A stretch of 64,000 nucleotides of DNA from Actinomycetospora sp. TBRC 11914 (GTDB taxonomy: Bacteria > Actinomycetota > Actinomycetes > Mycobacteriales > Pseudonocardiaceae). The stretch's first letter is position 1. Each line of letters starts with the position of its first letter. A model generated the notes under the pieces. The model had not been told where the DNA came from and did not search any database. It saw only the letters and a list, made by a program, of their open reading frames with translations. The stretch spans positions 1,173,904 through 1,237,903 of the forward strand of contig NZ_JABBND010000001.1 of the NCBI RefSeq assembly GCF_012933465.1, read 5' to 3'. Shown here one piece after another: positions 16,223 through 24,242 of this stretch. Both the position numbers and the translations under genes were made by a program.

Positions 16223-17521
16223 CTAGGCGGACTGGCGGCGCGGGTGGAACACCCACGACCGGTAGGCGACGAAGCGCAGCAGGGTGGCGACGGCGTTGGC
16301 GATCACCAGGACGACCAGCTCGGTGACGTGGCTCGCGCCGGGGGAGAGGACGTCGAGCAGAGCCAGCGAGCCCGAGGTCAGCACCAGCCCGAGCCCGAAG
16401 ACGACGAGGCCCTCCACCTGGGAGCGGCCCGCGTGGCGCTTGCCGCGGATGCCGAAGGTGAGCCGGCGGTTGGCCGCGGTGTTCGCGACGGCGGTGATCA
16501 CCAGGGCGAGCAGGTTCGAGACCTGGGCCGGCATCGCGGTGCGGAACAGCGAGTAGAGCAGGAGGAACGCGACGGTGGAGATCACACCGATGACCGCGAA
16601 CCGGACGATCTGCGCGGTCATGCCCGGGGCCACCCCGGCGGTCTCGTCCGCGCCGGCTCCGGTGATCTCCTCGCGGCCGAGCTCGCGGCGCAGCTGCGCG
16701 ACCGGCAGGGCGCCCGTCGCGAGGGCCTTGCCGACGCGGGCGACGCCCTTGAGGTCGGCGACCGCGGTGGCGACGACGTCCACGCGCGAGTCCGGGTCGT
16801 CCACCCAGTCGACCGGGACCTCGTGGATCCGCAGCCCGGACCGCTCGGCGAGCACCAGCAGCTCGGTGTCGAAGAACCACGCGGTGTCCTGGACCAAGGG
16901 GAGCAGGCGCTCGGCGACGTCGGCGCGGATCGCCTTGAAGCCGCACTGCGCGTCGGAGAACCGGGCCCGCAGCGTGCCGCGCAGGATGACGTTGTAGCAG
17001 CGGGAGATGATCTCCCGCTTGGCGCCGCGGACGACCCGGGAGGTCCGCGAGAGCCGGGAGCCGATCGCCAGGTCGGAGTGGCCCGAGATCAGCGGCGCGA
17101 CCAGCGGCAGCAGGGCGTTGAGGTCGGTCGAGAGGTCCACGTCCATGTAGGCCAGCACGGGCGCGTCCGACGCCGTCCACACGGTCCGCAGCGCCCGGCC
17201 GCGGCCCTTCTGGTCGAGGTGGACCACGGCGACCTCGTCGTACTGCGACTCGAGGGCCTTCGCGACCGCGAGGGTCTTGTCGGTCGAGGCGTTGTCGGCC
17301 ACCGTGATCCGGAAGCGGTACGGGAACGCGTCGGTCAGGTGGGCGTGGAGTCGCTGGACGCACGGGCCCAGGTCGCGCTCCTCGTTGTAGACGGGGACGA
17401 CGACGTCGAGGACCGGGGTGGAGTCATCGGGCTCGATGGCGGCCCGGGGAGCTGGACGGCCGCCGGTGAGCGGAGCACCACCGGACGGATCCGGGGTGTG
17501 GGGAGCGATCGCTGCGGTCAT
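16223..17521 (-). CDS. GT2 glycosyltransferase fused to a GtrA-like membrane domain
   Basis: A 432-residue two-domain protein. Residues about 36-260 are a GT2/DPM1-like domain (VVVPVYNEERDLG, VADNASTDKT, metal-binding YMDVDLST with Asp127 and Asp129, then SDAQCGFKAI and FFDTELL). Residues about 300-425 hold four hydrophobic segments of the GtrA type (VRFAVIGVIST, NTAANRRLTF, RSWVF). The enzyme would load a sugar from a nucleotide donor onto polyprenyl phosphate, and GtrA could help flip it. ATG 17521 has GGTGGAA upstream; 17674 is an unlikely extension. It precedes the ArnT-like transferase that could use its product. Confidence 0.9.
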   Translation of the reverse strand: MTAAIAPHTPDPSGGAPLTGGRPAPRAAIEPDDSTPVLDVVVPVYNEERDLGPCVQRLHAHLTDAFPYRFRITVADNASTDKTLAVAKALESQYDEVAVVHLDQKGRGRALRTVWTASDAPVLAYMDVDLSTDLNALLPLVAPLISGHSDLAIGSRLSRTSRVVRGAKREIISRCYNVILRGTLRARFSDAQCGFKAIRADVAERLLPLVQDTAWFFDTELLVLAERSGLRIHEVPVDWVDDPDSRVDVVATAVADLKGVARVGKALATGALPVAQLRRELGREEITGAGADETAGVAPGMTAQIVRFAVIGVISTVAFLLLYSLFRTAMPAQVSNLLALVITAVANTAANRRLTFGIRGKRHAGRSQVEGLVVFGLGLVLTSGSLALLDVLSPGASHVTELVVLVIANAVATLLRFVAYRSWVFHPRRQSA

Positions 17522-17834
17522 GGTTCCACCGTCGGGGTCGGACGTGGACGGACGGTGGGACCCGCCTGTGATCGTCCTGTGGGTGGCGCGGCGTCGGTCG
17601 GCGGTGACCGGATCGTCGGACGGGTAGGGGCCACATCGGGCCGGGGACGCCATGCACCCAGGGTCGGCAGGCACGATGTCCGGTGACTGGAGACGAGCTG
17701 TGGGTCACCTGTGTCCGCTCCGGACCCGATCGGGCATCGGCGTCCGGTTCACGGCCGGCGTGAGCGCGCTCATCTCAGGAACTTTGCAGACAAGCCGCAG
17801 GGCCCCCACAGCCGACAGGAGCACGCTCGCAGCC
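17522..17834. promoter_or_regulatory. 313-bp divergent intergenic region before htrA
   Basis: No gene is supported here. It separates the minus-strand GT2 gene from the htrA-like gene. The only promoter-like hint is GGAACTTT at 17778-17785, the -35 type used by extracytoplasmic sigma factors (GGAAC), about 55 bp before the htrA start, but no good -10 was recognised. CTCAGG directly precedes it. Confidence 0.3.
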
Positions 17835-19382
17835 ATGACCGACCAGGACCCGTTCGCCAGGGCAGGCCAGCCCGGCGAACCCGCCCACTCCGCCGGCCCC
17901 GCCCCGCGCGACGGGTCCGCGAGCGCGGGTGTGCGGTACGAGAGCCACCAGCACGACGCGACCGGCCAGGCGACGCCCTCGAACCCGTGGCGCGCCCCGA
18001 CCGCGAACGACAACCCCGCCGGCACGGCCACGATGCCGCGCACCGAGCAGCCGACCGAGCAGACCGGGTCGCCGTGGGCGACGCCCACCGGTTGGGGCCA
18101 GCACGGCGCGGCCCAGCCGCCGTCGGGACCTCCCCCCACCTCGCACTGGCCCACCGGCGGGTCGGGCGGTGGCGGCGGGCGGCGTCGCCGCAGCCCGCTG
18201 GTGCTCGTCGCGGCGGGACTGGCGGCGCTGCTCGTGGCGGGCGGGGTCGGCGGCGTCGTCGGGTACGAGGCCGCGAGCGCCGGCTCCGGCGGGAACAGCT
18301 CCGTGCTCTCCGGGAGCTCGGACTCGTCGTCGTCCTCGTCGTCGCCCGCTCCCGCCGGCTCGGTCGAGGCGGTGGCCCAGAAGGTGCTGCCGAGCGTCGT
18401 GCAGCTCCGCGGCCCCTCCGGCGAGGGCTCGGGCATCGTCATCTCCGCCGACGGACTGATCCTCACCAACGCCCACGTGCTCGAGGCCGGTCAGCAGCAG
18501 ACGCAGCAGCAGGGCGGCCTGGGCGGGCTCGGTGGCCTGCTCGGCGGCGGGCAGCAGCAACAGCAGCAGCCCTCGACGGCCGGCACCCAGCTCCAGGCGG
18601 TGTTCCAGAACGGCCAGACCGCCTCGGTGCAGGTCGTGGGCACCGACGCCACCGCCGACCTCGCCGTCGTGCGCGCCCAGGGCGTCTCGAACCTGACCCC
18701 GGTGGCGCTCGGCGACTCCGGCCAGCTCCAGGTCGGCCAGGAGGTCGTCGCCGTCGGGTCGCCGCTGGGCCTGTCCGGCACGGTGACCTCGGGCATCGTC
18801 TCCGCGCTGCAGCGCCCGGTGGCGACCGGCGGCGCGCAGAGCGGCCAGGCGACCGTCATCGACGCCGTCCAGACCGACGCCGCGATCAACCCCGGCAACT
18901 CCGGCGGCGCGCTGGTCGACATGAACGGTCGCGTCATCGGGATCACCTCGGCGATCGCGTCGCTGGGCTCGTCGTCCGGCGGCGAGGGCGGCGGGCAGCA
19001 GTCCGGCTCGATCGGGCTCGGGTTCGCGATCCCGATCAACCAGGCCAAGCGGATCGGCGACCAGCTCGCGCAGCAGGGCTTCGCGAACCAGGCCGTCCTC
19101 GGCGTCGGCGTCGCGCAGGACCAGCAGCAGGGGTCGACCACCGAGAACGGCGCCACGATCGGCTCCGTGAGCCCCGGCGGCGCCGCGGCGAACGCCGGCC
19201 TCAAGGCCGGCGACGTCGTGACGAAGGTCGACGACCGGTTGATCGACGACGGTGACTCGCTCATCGCCGCGGTCCGCGCCGAGAACCCCGGTGCGCAGGT
19301 GACCCTGACGGTGCAGTCGCAGGGGCAGCAGCCGCGCCAGGTTCCGGTCACCCTGGGCACCGAGCGGGCGCCGTCCAGCTAG
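17835..19382 (+). CDS. HtrA/DegP-like membrane-anchored serine protease with PDZ domain
   Basis: A 515-residue trypsin-like protease. A Pro/Gly-rich cytoplasmic tail of about 120 residues leads to a transmembrane helix (about 121-146), a Ser-rich linker and the protease domain with catalytic His214 (LTNAHVLE), Asp275 (TADLAVVR) and Ser356 (NPGNSGGAL). One PDZ domain (about 405-505) ends the protein. A Gln/Gly-rich loop (QQQTQQQ, GGGQQQQQQ) interrupts the protease domain after the His. It degrades or senses misfolded exported proteins. Start ATG 17835 was chosen over 17652, which reads through the promoter region. The stop lies in the palindromic repeat at 19380. Confidence 0.93.
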   Translation: MTDQDPFARAGQPGEPAHSAGPAPRDGSASAGVRYESHQHDATGQATPSNPWRAPTANDNPAGTATMPRTEQPTEQTGSPWATPTGWGQHGAAQPPSGPPPTSHWPTGGSGGGGGRRRRSPLVLVAAGLAALLVAGGVGGVVGYEAASAGSGGNSSVLSGSSDSSSSSSSPAPAGSVEAVAQKVLPSVVQLRGPSGEGSGIVISADGLILTNAHVLEAGQQQTQQQGGLGGLGGLLGGGQQQQQQPSTAGTQLQAVFQNGQTASVQVVGTDATADLAVVRAQGVSNLTPVALGDSGQLQVGQEVVAVGSPLGLSGTVTSGIVSALQRPVATGGAQSGQATVIDAVQTDAAINPGNSGGALVDMNGRVIGITSAIASLGSSSGGEGGGQQSGSIGLGFAIPINQAKRIGDQLAQQGFANQAVLGVGVAQDQQQGSTTENGATIGSVSPGGAAANAGLKAGDVVTKVDDRLIDDGDSLIAAVRAENPGAQVTLTVQSQGQQPRQVPVTLGTERAPSS

Positions 19383-19455
19383 GTGGCCTCCGGCCTCGTG
19401 AGCACTAAGTGCCGCTATAGCGGCATTTAGTGCTCACGTGCGCGGAGCGCACCTA
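19380..19455. repeat. TAG-anchored composite palindrome joining htrA and SDR stop codons
   Basis: This 76-bp element begins with the TAG stop of htrA and ends with the complementary TAG stop of the SDR gene. Its core, 19398-19437, is a 40-bp palindrome with one mismatched pair, centred on GCTATAGC and bounded by GTGAGCAC and GTGCTCAC. Each outer arm is TAGGT plus a small hairpin: GGCC TCC GGCC on the left and, read inward, GCGC TCC GCGC on the right. The same unit occurs at 63957 and, shortened, at 47726. It probably acts as a bidirectional transcript end. Confidence 0.75.
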
Positions 19456-20202
19456 CGGCACGAACGGGACGTCCTCGGGCGCGGCGTGCCGGGCGGCGAG
19501 CAGCGCCTTGGCGGGCGCGCCGATCGGGATGCGCAGGGGCAGGTGCTCGGCCTCGACGGCGTCGACCGTCGCGGCCGCCACCTCCTCCGGGGTGATGAGC
19601 GTCCGGCGCTCGGTCGGGGCCGTCCCGAGGTGGGCGTACGGGTCGCCGGGCAGCCGGAACCAGTCGACGTCGTCGAGGGCGCCCGAGCTCACCGCGCCCG
19701 GCTCGAGCAGCGCGACGTCCAGGCCGAGCGGCGCGGTCTCGATCGCGAGCGCCTCGACGAGGCCCTCGAGGGCCCACTTGGTGGCCGCGTAGGCCGCGTT
19801 GGGCGGCAGGACGACCCGGCCCACCACGCTCGACATGAACAGCAGCCGGCCGCGGCCGCGCGCCCGCATCTGGGGCAGCACGGCCTGCGCCACCCGCAGC
19901 GCGCCGAGGGTGTTGCGGTCGAAGAGGGCCGCGAGCTCCTCCGGCGGGGTGGCCTCCACCGCCGCGTAGAAGATGACCCCCGCGTTGGACACCAACGTGT
20001 CCACCTCGCCCGCCGCCGCGATCGCCGCGGCGACGCTCTCCGGGTCGGAGACGTCGAGGGCGAGCCGGGCGTCGACGTCGAGCTCGGCCAGGGTGCGCGG
20101 GTCGCGGGCGGTGGCGACCACCCGGTGCCCCCGCGACGCCGCCTCGATCGCGATCGCCCGCCCGATCCCCTTCGACGCTCCCGTGATGAGCACCGATGCC
20201 AT
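19453..20202 (-). CDS. Short-chain dehydrogenase/reductase
   Basis: A 249-residue classical SDR. The cofactor motif GASKGIG lies at about residues 8-14, followed by NAG near 74, the SSVVG serine region and the active-site pair YAATK near 140. It catalyses NAD(P)-linked oxidation or reduction of an alcohol or ketone; the substrate is unknown. It is divergent from an HxlR regulator, with a perfect operator-like dyad in the gap, an arrangement often seen for HxlR-controlled oxidoreductases. Confidence 0.92.
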   Translation of the reverse strand: MASVLITGASKGIGRAIAIEAASRGHRVVATARDPRTLAELDVDARLALDVSDPESVAAAIAAAGEVDTLVSNAGVIFYAAVEATPPEELAALFDRNTLGALRVAQAVLPQMRARGRGRLLFMSSVVGRVVLPPNAAYAATKWALEGLVEALAIETAPLGLDVALLEPGAVSSGALDDVDWFRLPGDPYAHLGTAPTERRTLITPEEVAAATVDAVEAEHLPLRIPIGAPAKALLAARHAAPEDVPFVP

Positions 20203-20218
20203 GACCGCCTCCTAGTGG

Positions 20219-20268
20219 GTTCAGTTCCTGAACTTGCTGCGGGCGGTAGGCTAGCACGGTGAGTTCAG
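20219..20268. promoter_or_regulatory. Candidate HxlR operator: GTTCAG-TTC-CTGAAC dyad plus a half site
   Basis: GTTCAG (20219-20224) and CTGAAC (20228-20233) make a perfect 6-bp dyad with a 3-bp spacer in the SDR/HxlR gap. A third copy of GTTCAG at 20263-20268 overlaps the first codons of the HxlR gene. This fits repression of the SDR and autoregulation. Confidence 0.6.
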
Positions 20269-20606
20269 AAGCTGCACCCACGAGACCCCGGGTCTGCGGC
20301 ATCGCCGACGCGCTGGTGCTCGTCGGGGACCGCTGGGCCCTGCTGGCCCTGCGCGAGCTCGGGTTCGGGGTGGGGCGCTTCAACGACATCCAGGTCAACA
20401 CGGGCGCCCCGCGCGCGAGCCTCTCGGCGCGGCTGCGCTCGCTCGAGGAGGGCGGGCTCGTCGAGCGGCGGCGCTACTCCGAGCACCCGCCCCGCGACGA
20501 GTACCTGCTCACCGAGGCCGGCCGCGAGCTCCTGCCGGTGCTCGCCGACCTGCGGGCCTGGGGCGAGAAGTACGCGTCGCCGATCGTCCGCGGGACGTCG
20601 CCGTGA
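20259..20606 (+). CDS. HxlR-family winged-helix regulator
   Basis: A 115-residue regulator with the HxlR/DUF24 pattern: a single early Cys (RVCGIADAL), VGDRWALLALRELGFG, then FNDIQVNTGAPRASLSARLRSLEEGGLVERR, shown here by its core motif, and the wing YSEHPPRDEYLLTEAG. The N-terminal Cys in this family can act as a redox or electrophile sensor. GTG 20259 is the start. It is divergent from the SDR, its likely target. Confidence 0.9.
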   Translation: MSSEAAPTRPRVCGIADALVLVGDRWALLALRELGFGVGRFNDIQVNTGAPRASLSARLRSLEEGGLVERRRYSEHPPRDEYLLTEAGRELLPVLADLRAWGEKYASPIVRGTSP

Positions 20607-20669
20607 CCGGGGCGGACGACCTCGACGCCCACCGATCCGGAAGCTGCTGCGCGAGGCGGGCTGGACCAG

Positions 20670-21989
20670 CTAGTTGACGCACCCCGGCGCCGCGGCGGTG
20701 ATCGGCGGCGTCACCGGGGCGGGCGGGGTGGTCGTCGTGCTCGCGCCCTGGGCGGAGGACGAGTCGTCGCTCTGCGTCCCGACCGGGGTCACCGCCGCGG
20801 GAGCGGTGGGCGGAGGGACGACGCCGCTGTCGACGTCGATGGCGTCGGTGACGAACGGCCGCACCTGGGACGGGTCGACCTGCACCGCCTGACCGTCCTC
20901 GGGGGTCTCGAGCTCGTCGGTGCCCGTCGGGATTGTGCGGAAGGTGACCGCGCCCGCGGAGAGGTCCTGCATCTGCGTCGCGAAGGACAGGGCGTTCCAT
21001 CCTGAGTCCAGCGTCACCGACCGCGAGACGACGCCGGTGAGCCGGTCGACCGCGAAGGGGTTGGCGAGCGTGCCCGCCGAGAGCAGCCGCTTCGTGGCGC
21101 CGGCGAGGAACACCTGCTGGCGGGCGATGCGGTCGAGGTCGCCGCCGGGCAGCCCGTGGCGCTGCCGCACGAAGGCGAGAGCCTGGGTGCCGCTGACCAG
21201 CTGGGGACCGGCGGGGAGCCGGAGGCCGGAGTACGGGTCGTCGACGGGGGCGCGCAGGCAGACCGGCACCCCGCCGATCGCCGAGCTGACGTCGGCGAAC
21301 CCCGCGAGGTTGACCGACGCGAAGTGGGTGATCTGCAGGCCGGTCAGGGACTGCACGGTGTCGATGGTCTCCTTCGCGCCGGCGGCCAGCGCGGCGCGGC
21401 GCACCGCCGGGTCGTCCGGGGACACCGACGGGCCGGCGTCGGGCGCGAACGGCGAGGTGGGGGCGCCCGAGGACCCGCTGCCGGCCGTCAGCGAGTCGGT
21501 CGTGTAGGCCACCGCGCGCGAGTAGGCCGAATTGATCTTGTGCTTGCCGTAGCCGTCGGCGAGCTGGACGTAGGAGTCGCGGGGGATCGAGATGGCCGTC
21601 GCCCGGCCGCCGCCCGCGGGCACGTGCACGACGATGATCGAGTCGGCGGTGTCCCCACCGTCGCTGCTGCCGCCGGCGTGCAGCGCGTCGAGCAGGGCGG
21701 GCGGGAGCGGGTTGCCCTGCGGGTCGGTCCGACTGTCCACGCCCAGCAGCAGGATGTTCTGCTCCGCGGCCGGCCCGCCGGACCCGCTCGCGATCACCGA
21801 CGCCGAGGCGGTGGATCGATCCAGCACGCGGACCTGGGTCCAGGCGAACGCCGAGACCACGAGGACCGCCGCCGACGCCACGACGAGCAGGGAGCGAGCG
21901 AGCAAGCGCACACGCCGCCGCCCCGTCGTGGTTCCACTCACCTCACCATGGTTCCCGTTCGCCGACGGATCGTCACCGTGATCTGGCAC
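20670..21989 (-). CDS. LytR-CpsA-Psr (LCP) family cell-wall polymer ligase
   Basis: A 439-residue protein with a basic N-terminus, one transmembrane helix (LLARSLLVVASAAVLVVSAF, about residues 29-48) and an extracellular LCP domain: NILLLGVDSRTD, DTADSIIVVHV, AISIPRDSYV and ALAFVRQRHGLPGGDLDRI. These are the conserved Arg/Asp residues that bind polyprenyl pyrophosphate. LCP proteins attach polymers such as arabinogalactan or teichoic acids to peptidoglycan. The C-terminal 90 residues are Pro/Thr-rich and unconserved. GTG 21989 has a weak ribosome site, and GTG 21941 is an alternative. It is divergent from the second ArnT-like gene. Confidence 0.9.
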   Translation of the reverse strand: MPDHGDDPSANGNHGEVSGTTTGRRRVRLLARSLLVVASAAVLVVSAFAWTQVRVLDRSTASASVIASGSGGPAAEQNILLLGVDSRTDPQGNPLPPALLDALHAGGSSDGGDTADSIIVVHVPAGGGRATAISIPRDSYVQLADGYGKHKINSAYSRAVAYTTDSLTAGSGSSGAPTSPFAPDAGPSVSPDDPAVRRAALAAGAKETIDTVQSLTGLQITHFASVNLAGFADVSSAIGGVPVCLRAPVDDPYSGLRLPAGPQLVSGTQALAFVRQRHGLPGGDLDRIARQQVFLAGATKRLLSAGTLANPFAVDRLTGVVSRSVTLDSGWNALSFATQMQDLSAGAVTFRTIPTGTDELETPEDGQAVQVDPSQVRPFVTDAIDVDSGVVPPPTAPAAVTPVGTQSDDSSSAQGASTTTTPPAPVTPPITAAAPGCVN

Positions 21990-22193
21990 GAAGCGGGTGT
22001 CGATCGGGTCCCGGGACCCACAGTCGCCTCACACCCGCCCCGGCGCGCACCCACGGCGACCACACCGGCCAACCCACGCGAGGCGACCCCTCGGCCGTTC
22101 CCCTCCTGCCGCCCCGGGGCGGGCCGAGCCCTCACAGCACGCCCACAACGACGCCCCAGGAACCGGACAGAGCGGCTCAGCAGAGTCGTGACC

Positions 22194-24242
22194 ATGACGA
22201 CCACGACCGATCTCCGCACCGTGCCCCGGCCCGGTCCGCGCCCGGCGCCCCGTCGGTCCGGTCGGACGGGGGCCCGGCACGCGCAGCCGTCGCGCCCGCT
22301 CTCCCGGCTCTGGCGCGGGTCGCTCGAGGCGCCGCGGTGGGAGCGCCCCGCCCTGCTCGCCCTGCTGGTGGGCACCGCCCTGCTCTACCTCGTCGACCTC
22401 GGCGCCACCGGGATGGGCAACACCTTCTACGCCGCGGCGGTCCAGGCCGGCACGCAGTCGTGGGAGGCGCTGCTGTTCGGGTCGCTGGACTCCTCGAACT
22501 TCATCACCGTCGACAAGCCGCCGGCCTCGCTCTGGGTCATGGCGCTCTCCGGGCGGATCTTCGGCTTCAACGCCTGGTCGATGCTGGTGCCCGAGGCGCT
22601 CATGGGCGTCGCCTCCGTCGCCCTGCTCCGGGCGGCCGTCCGGCGGTGGGCCGGCCCGGGCGCGGGGCTGATCGCCGGCACCGCGCTCGCCCTCACCCCG
22701 GTCGCCGTCCTGATGTTCCGGTTCAACAACCCGGACGCGATGCTCGTGCTGTGCATGACGGCGGCCGCCTACGCCGCCGTCCGCGCCATCGACGCGGCGG
22801 CCACGCGGGCCGGCGTGCGGTGGATCGTCCTCACCGGCGCGCTGCTCGGTCTCGGGTTCCTGACGAAGATGCTGCAGGCCTGGCTGGTCGTCCCCGCGTT
22901 CGTGCTGGTCATCGTGCTCGCGGCGGCGGTCACCTGGCGCCGGCGTCTGCTGCTCCTGGTCGCCGGCCTCGGGGCGATGCTCGCCTCCGTCGCCTGGTAC
23001 GTGCTGCTCGTCGACCTGTGGCCCACCTCCTCCCGGCCCTACATCGGCGGCTCGACCGACAACTCCTTCCTCGACCTGGTCCTCGGCTACAACGGCCTCG
23101 GCCGCATCTTCGGTGGCGAGGGCAACGCCGGCGGGAACGCCGGTCCCGGCGGCGGTGGCAACACCGGCTTCGGCGGCTCCACCGGCATCACCCGGATGTT
23201 CAACGAGTCCTTCGGCAGCCAGATCTCGTGGCTGCTCCCGGCCGCGCTGATCGTGCTGGTCGCCGGGCTCTGGCTGACCCGCCGGGCCCCGCGCACCGAC
23301 CGGACCCGCGCCGCCCTGGTGCTCTGGGGCGGCTGGCTGCTGGTCAACGGGCTGGTCTTCAGCTTCATGAACGGGACCGTGCACGCCTACTACTCGGTGG
23401 CGATGGCCCCGGGCCTGGCCGGCACGCTCGCCGTCGGGGGCGCCCTGCTCTGGCGCCGCCGCGAGGAGCTCCTCCCCCGCCTCGCCCTGGCCGCCGCGCT
23501 CGGCGCGACCACGGCCTGGAGCGTCGTGCTGCTCCGCCGCACCCCGGACTTCCTGCCCTGGCTGCGCTGGGTCGTGGCGATCGCCGGCGCGGTCGCCGTG
23601 CTGCTGGTCCTCGCCGGCCTCGTCACGCGCCGCACCTGGACCCGTCGGGCCCTCCCGGTCGTCCTGCTCGCGGCGCTGCTCGCCGGGGCGGGCGGCACCG
23701 TGGCCTACGCCGCGGACACCGCGACCACCGCTCACTCCGGGCCCGTCCCCTCCGCCGGCCCCTCGACCGGGAACGGCATGGGCGGCTTCGGTGGCGGCAC
23801 CCCGCCTGCGGGCCAGCGCCCGGCCGGCGCACCCCAGGGCGGCGCGGGCGGCATGGGCGGGCTCGGTCTCGGCAGCACGACGTCGGCCGCGGTCACCTCG
23901 CTGCTGCAGAGCTCGGACACCCGCTGGTCCGCGGCCGTGATCGGTTCGCAGAGCGCGGCCACGCTCGAACTCTCCTCGGGCACGGCGGTCATGGCGATCG
24001 GCGGCTTCAGCGGCACCGACACCGCCCCGACCCTGGCGCAGTTCCAGGCCCTGGTCGCGGCCGGCGACGTGCACTACTTCATCAGCTCCGGGGACGGCGG
24101 GGGCATGGGCGGCGGTGGGATGGGCGGCCAGGGCGGCTCGGACTCGGTCGGCTCCCAGATCACCACGTGGGTGAAGGCCCACTACACGGCCACGACCATC
24201 GGCGGCACGACCGTCTACGACCTCACGCAGCCGACCAGCTGA
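22194..24242 (+). CDS. ArnT/PMT-like membrane glycosyltransferase (paralogue 2)
   Basis: A 682-residue polytopic transferase closely related to the protein at 13956-16130, sharing FYAAAVQAGTQSW, ITVDKPPAS, WVMALSGRIFGF, FNNPDAMLVLCM, SRPYIGGSTDNS and the tail AQFQALV-AAGDVHYFI. It has the same kind of Gly-rich insert at the same place (about residues 308-329) and Gly/Met-rich stretches near 525-559 and 634-652. ATG 22194 follows a 204-bp gap shared with the divergent LCP gene, in which I see no clear promoter. It likely glycosylates a wall or lipid acceptor. Its last 28 bp overlap the convergent MFS gene. Confidence 0.87.
   Translation: MTTTTDLRTVPRPGPRPAPRRSGRTGARHAQPSRPLSRLWRGSLEAPRWERPALLALLVGTALLYLVDLGATGMGNTFYAAAVQAGTQSWEALLFGSLDSSNFITVDKPPASLWVMALSGRIFGFNAWSMLVPEALMGVASVALLRAAVRRWAGPGAGLIAGTALALTPVAVLMFRFNNPDAMLVLCMTAAAYAAVRAIDAAATRAGVRWIVLTGALLGLGFLTKMLQAWLVVPAFVLVIVLAAAVTWRRRLLLLVAGLGAMLASVAWYVLLVDLWPTSSRPYIGGSTDNSFLDLVLGYNGLGRIFGGEGNAGGNAGPGGGGNTGFGGSTGITRMFNESFGSQISWLLPAALIVLVAGLWLTRRAPRTDRTRAALVLWGGWLLVNGLVFSFMNGTVHAYYSVAMAPGLAGTLAVGGALLWRRREELLPRLALAAALGATTAWSVVLLRRTPDFLPWLRWVVAIAGAVAVLLVLAGLVTRRTWTRRALPVVLLAALLAGAGGTVAYAADTATTAHSGPVPSAGPSTGNGMGGFGGGTPPAGQRPAGAPQGGAGGMGGLGLGSTTSAAVTSLLQSSDTRWSAAVIGSQSAATLELSSGTAVMAIGGFSGTDTAPTLAQFQALVAAGDVHYFISSGDGGGMGGGGMGGQGGSDSVGSQITTWVKAHYTATTIGGTTVYDLTQPTS

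Noticed and set aside
13524..16226. Large plus-strand open frame opposite the first ArnT-like gene
   Set aside because: The reverse strand encodes conserved motifs; the plus translation is Pro/Gly/Ala noise from Gly-rich codons.
17522..17834. MprA-type regulatory box before htrA
   Set aside because: Only one CTCAGG was seen; the expected tandem pair is absent.
20607..20669. Short plus-strand frame reading IRKLLREAGWTS then stop before the LCP gene
   Set aside because: It could be a gene remnant, but about a dozen codons are not enough evidence.
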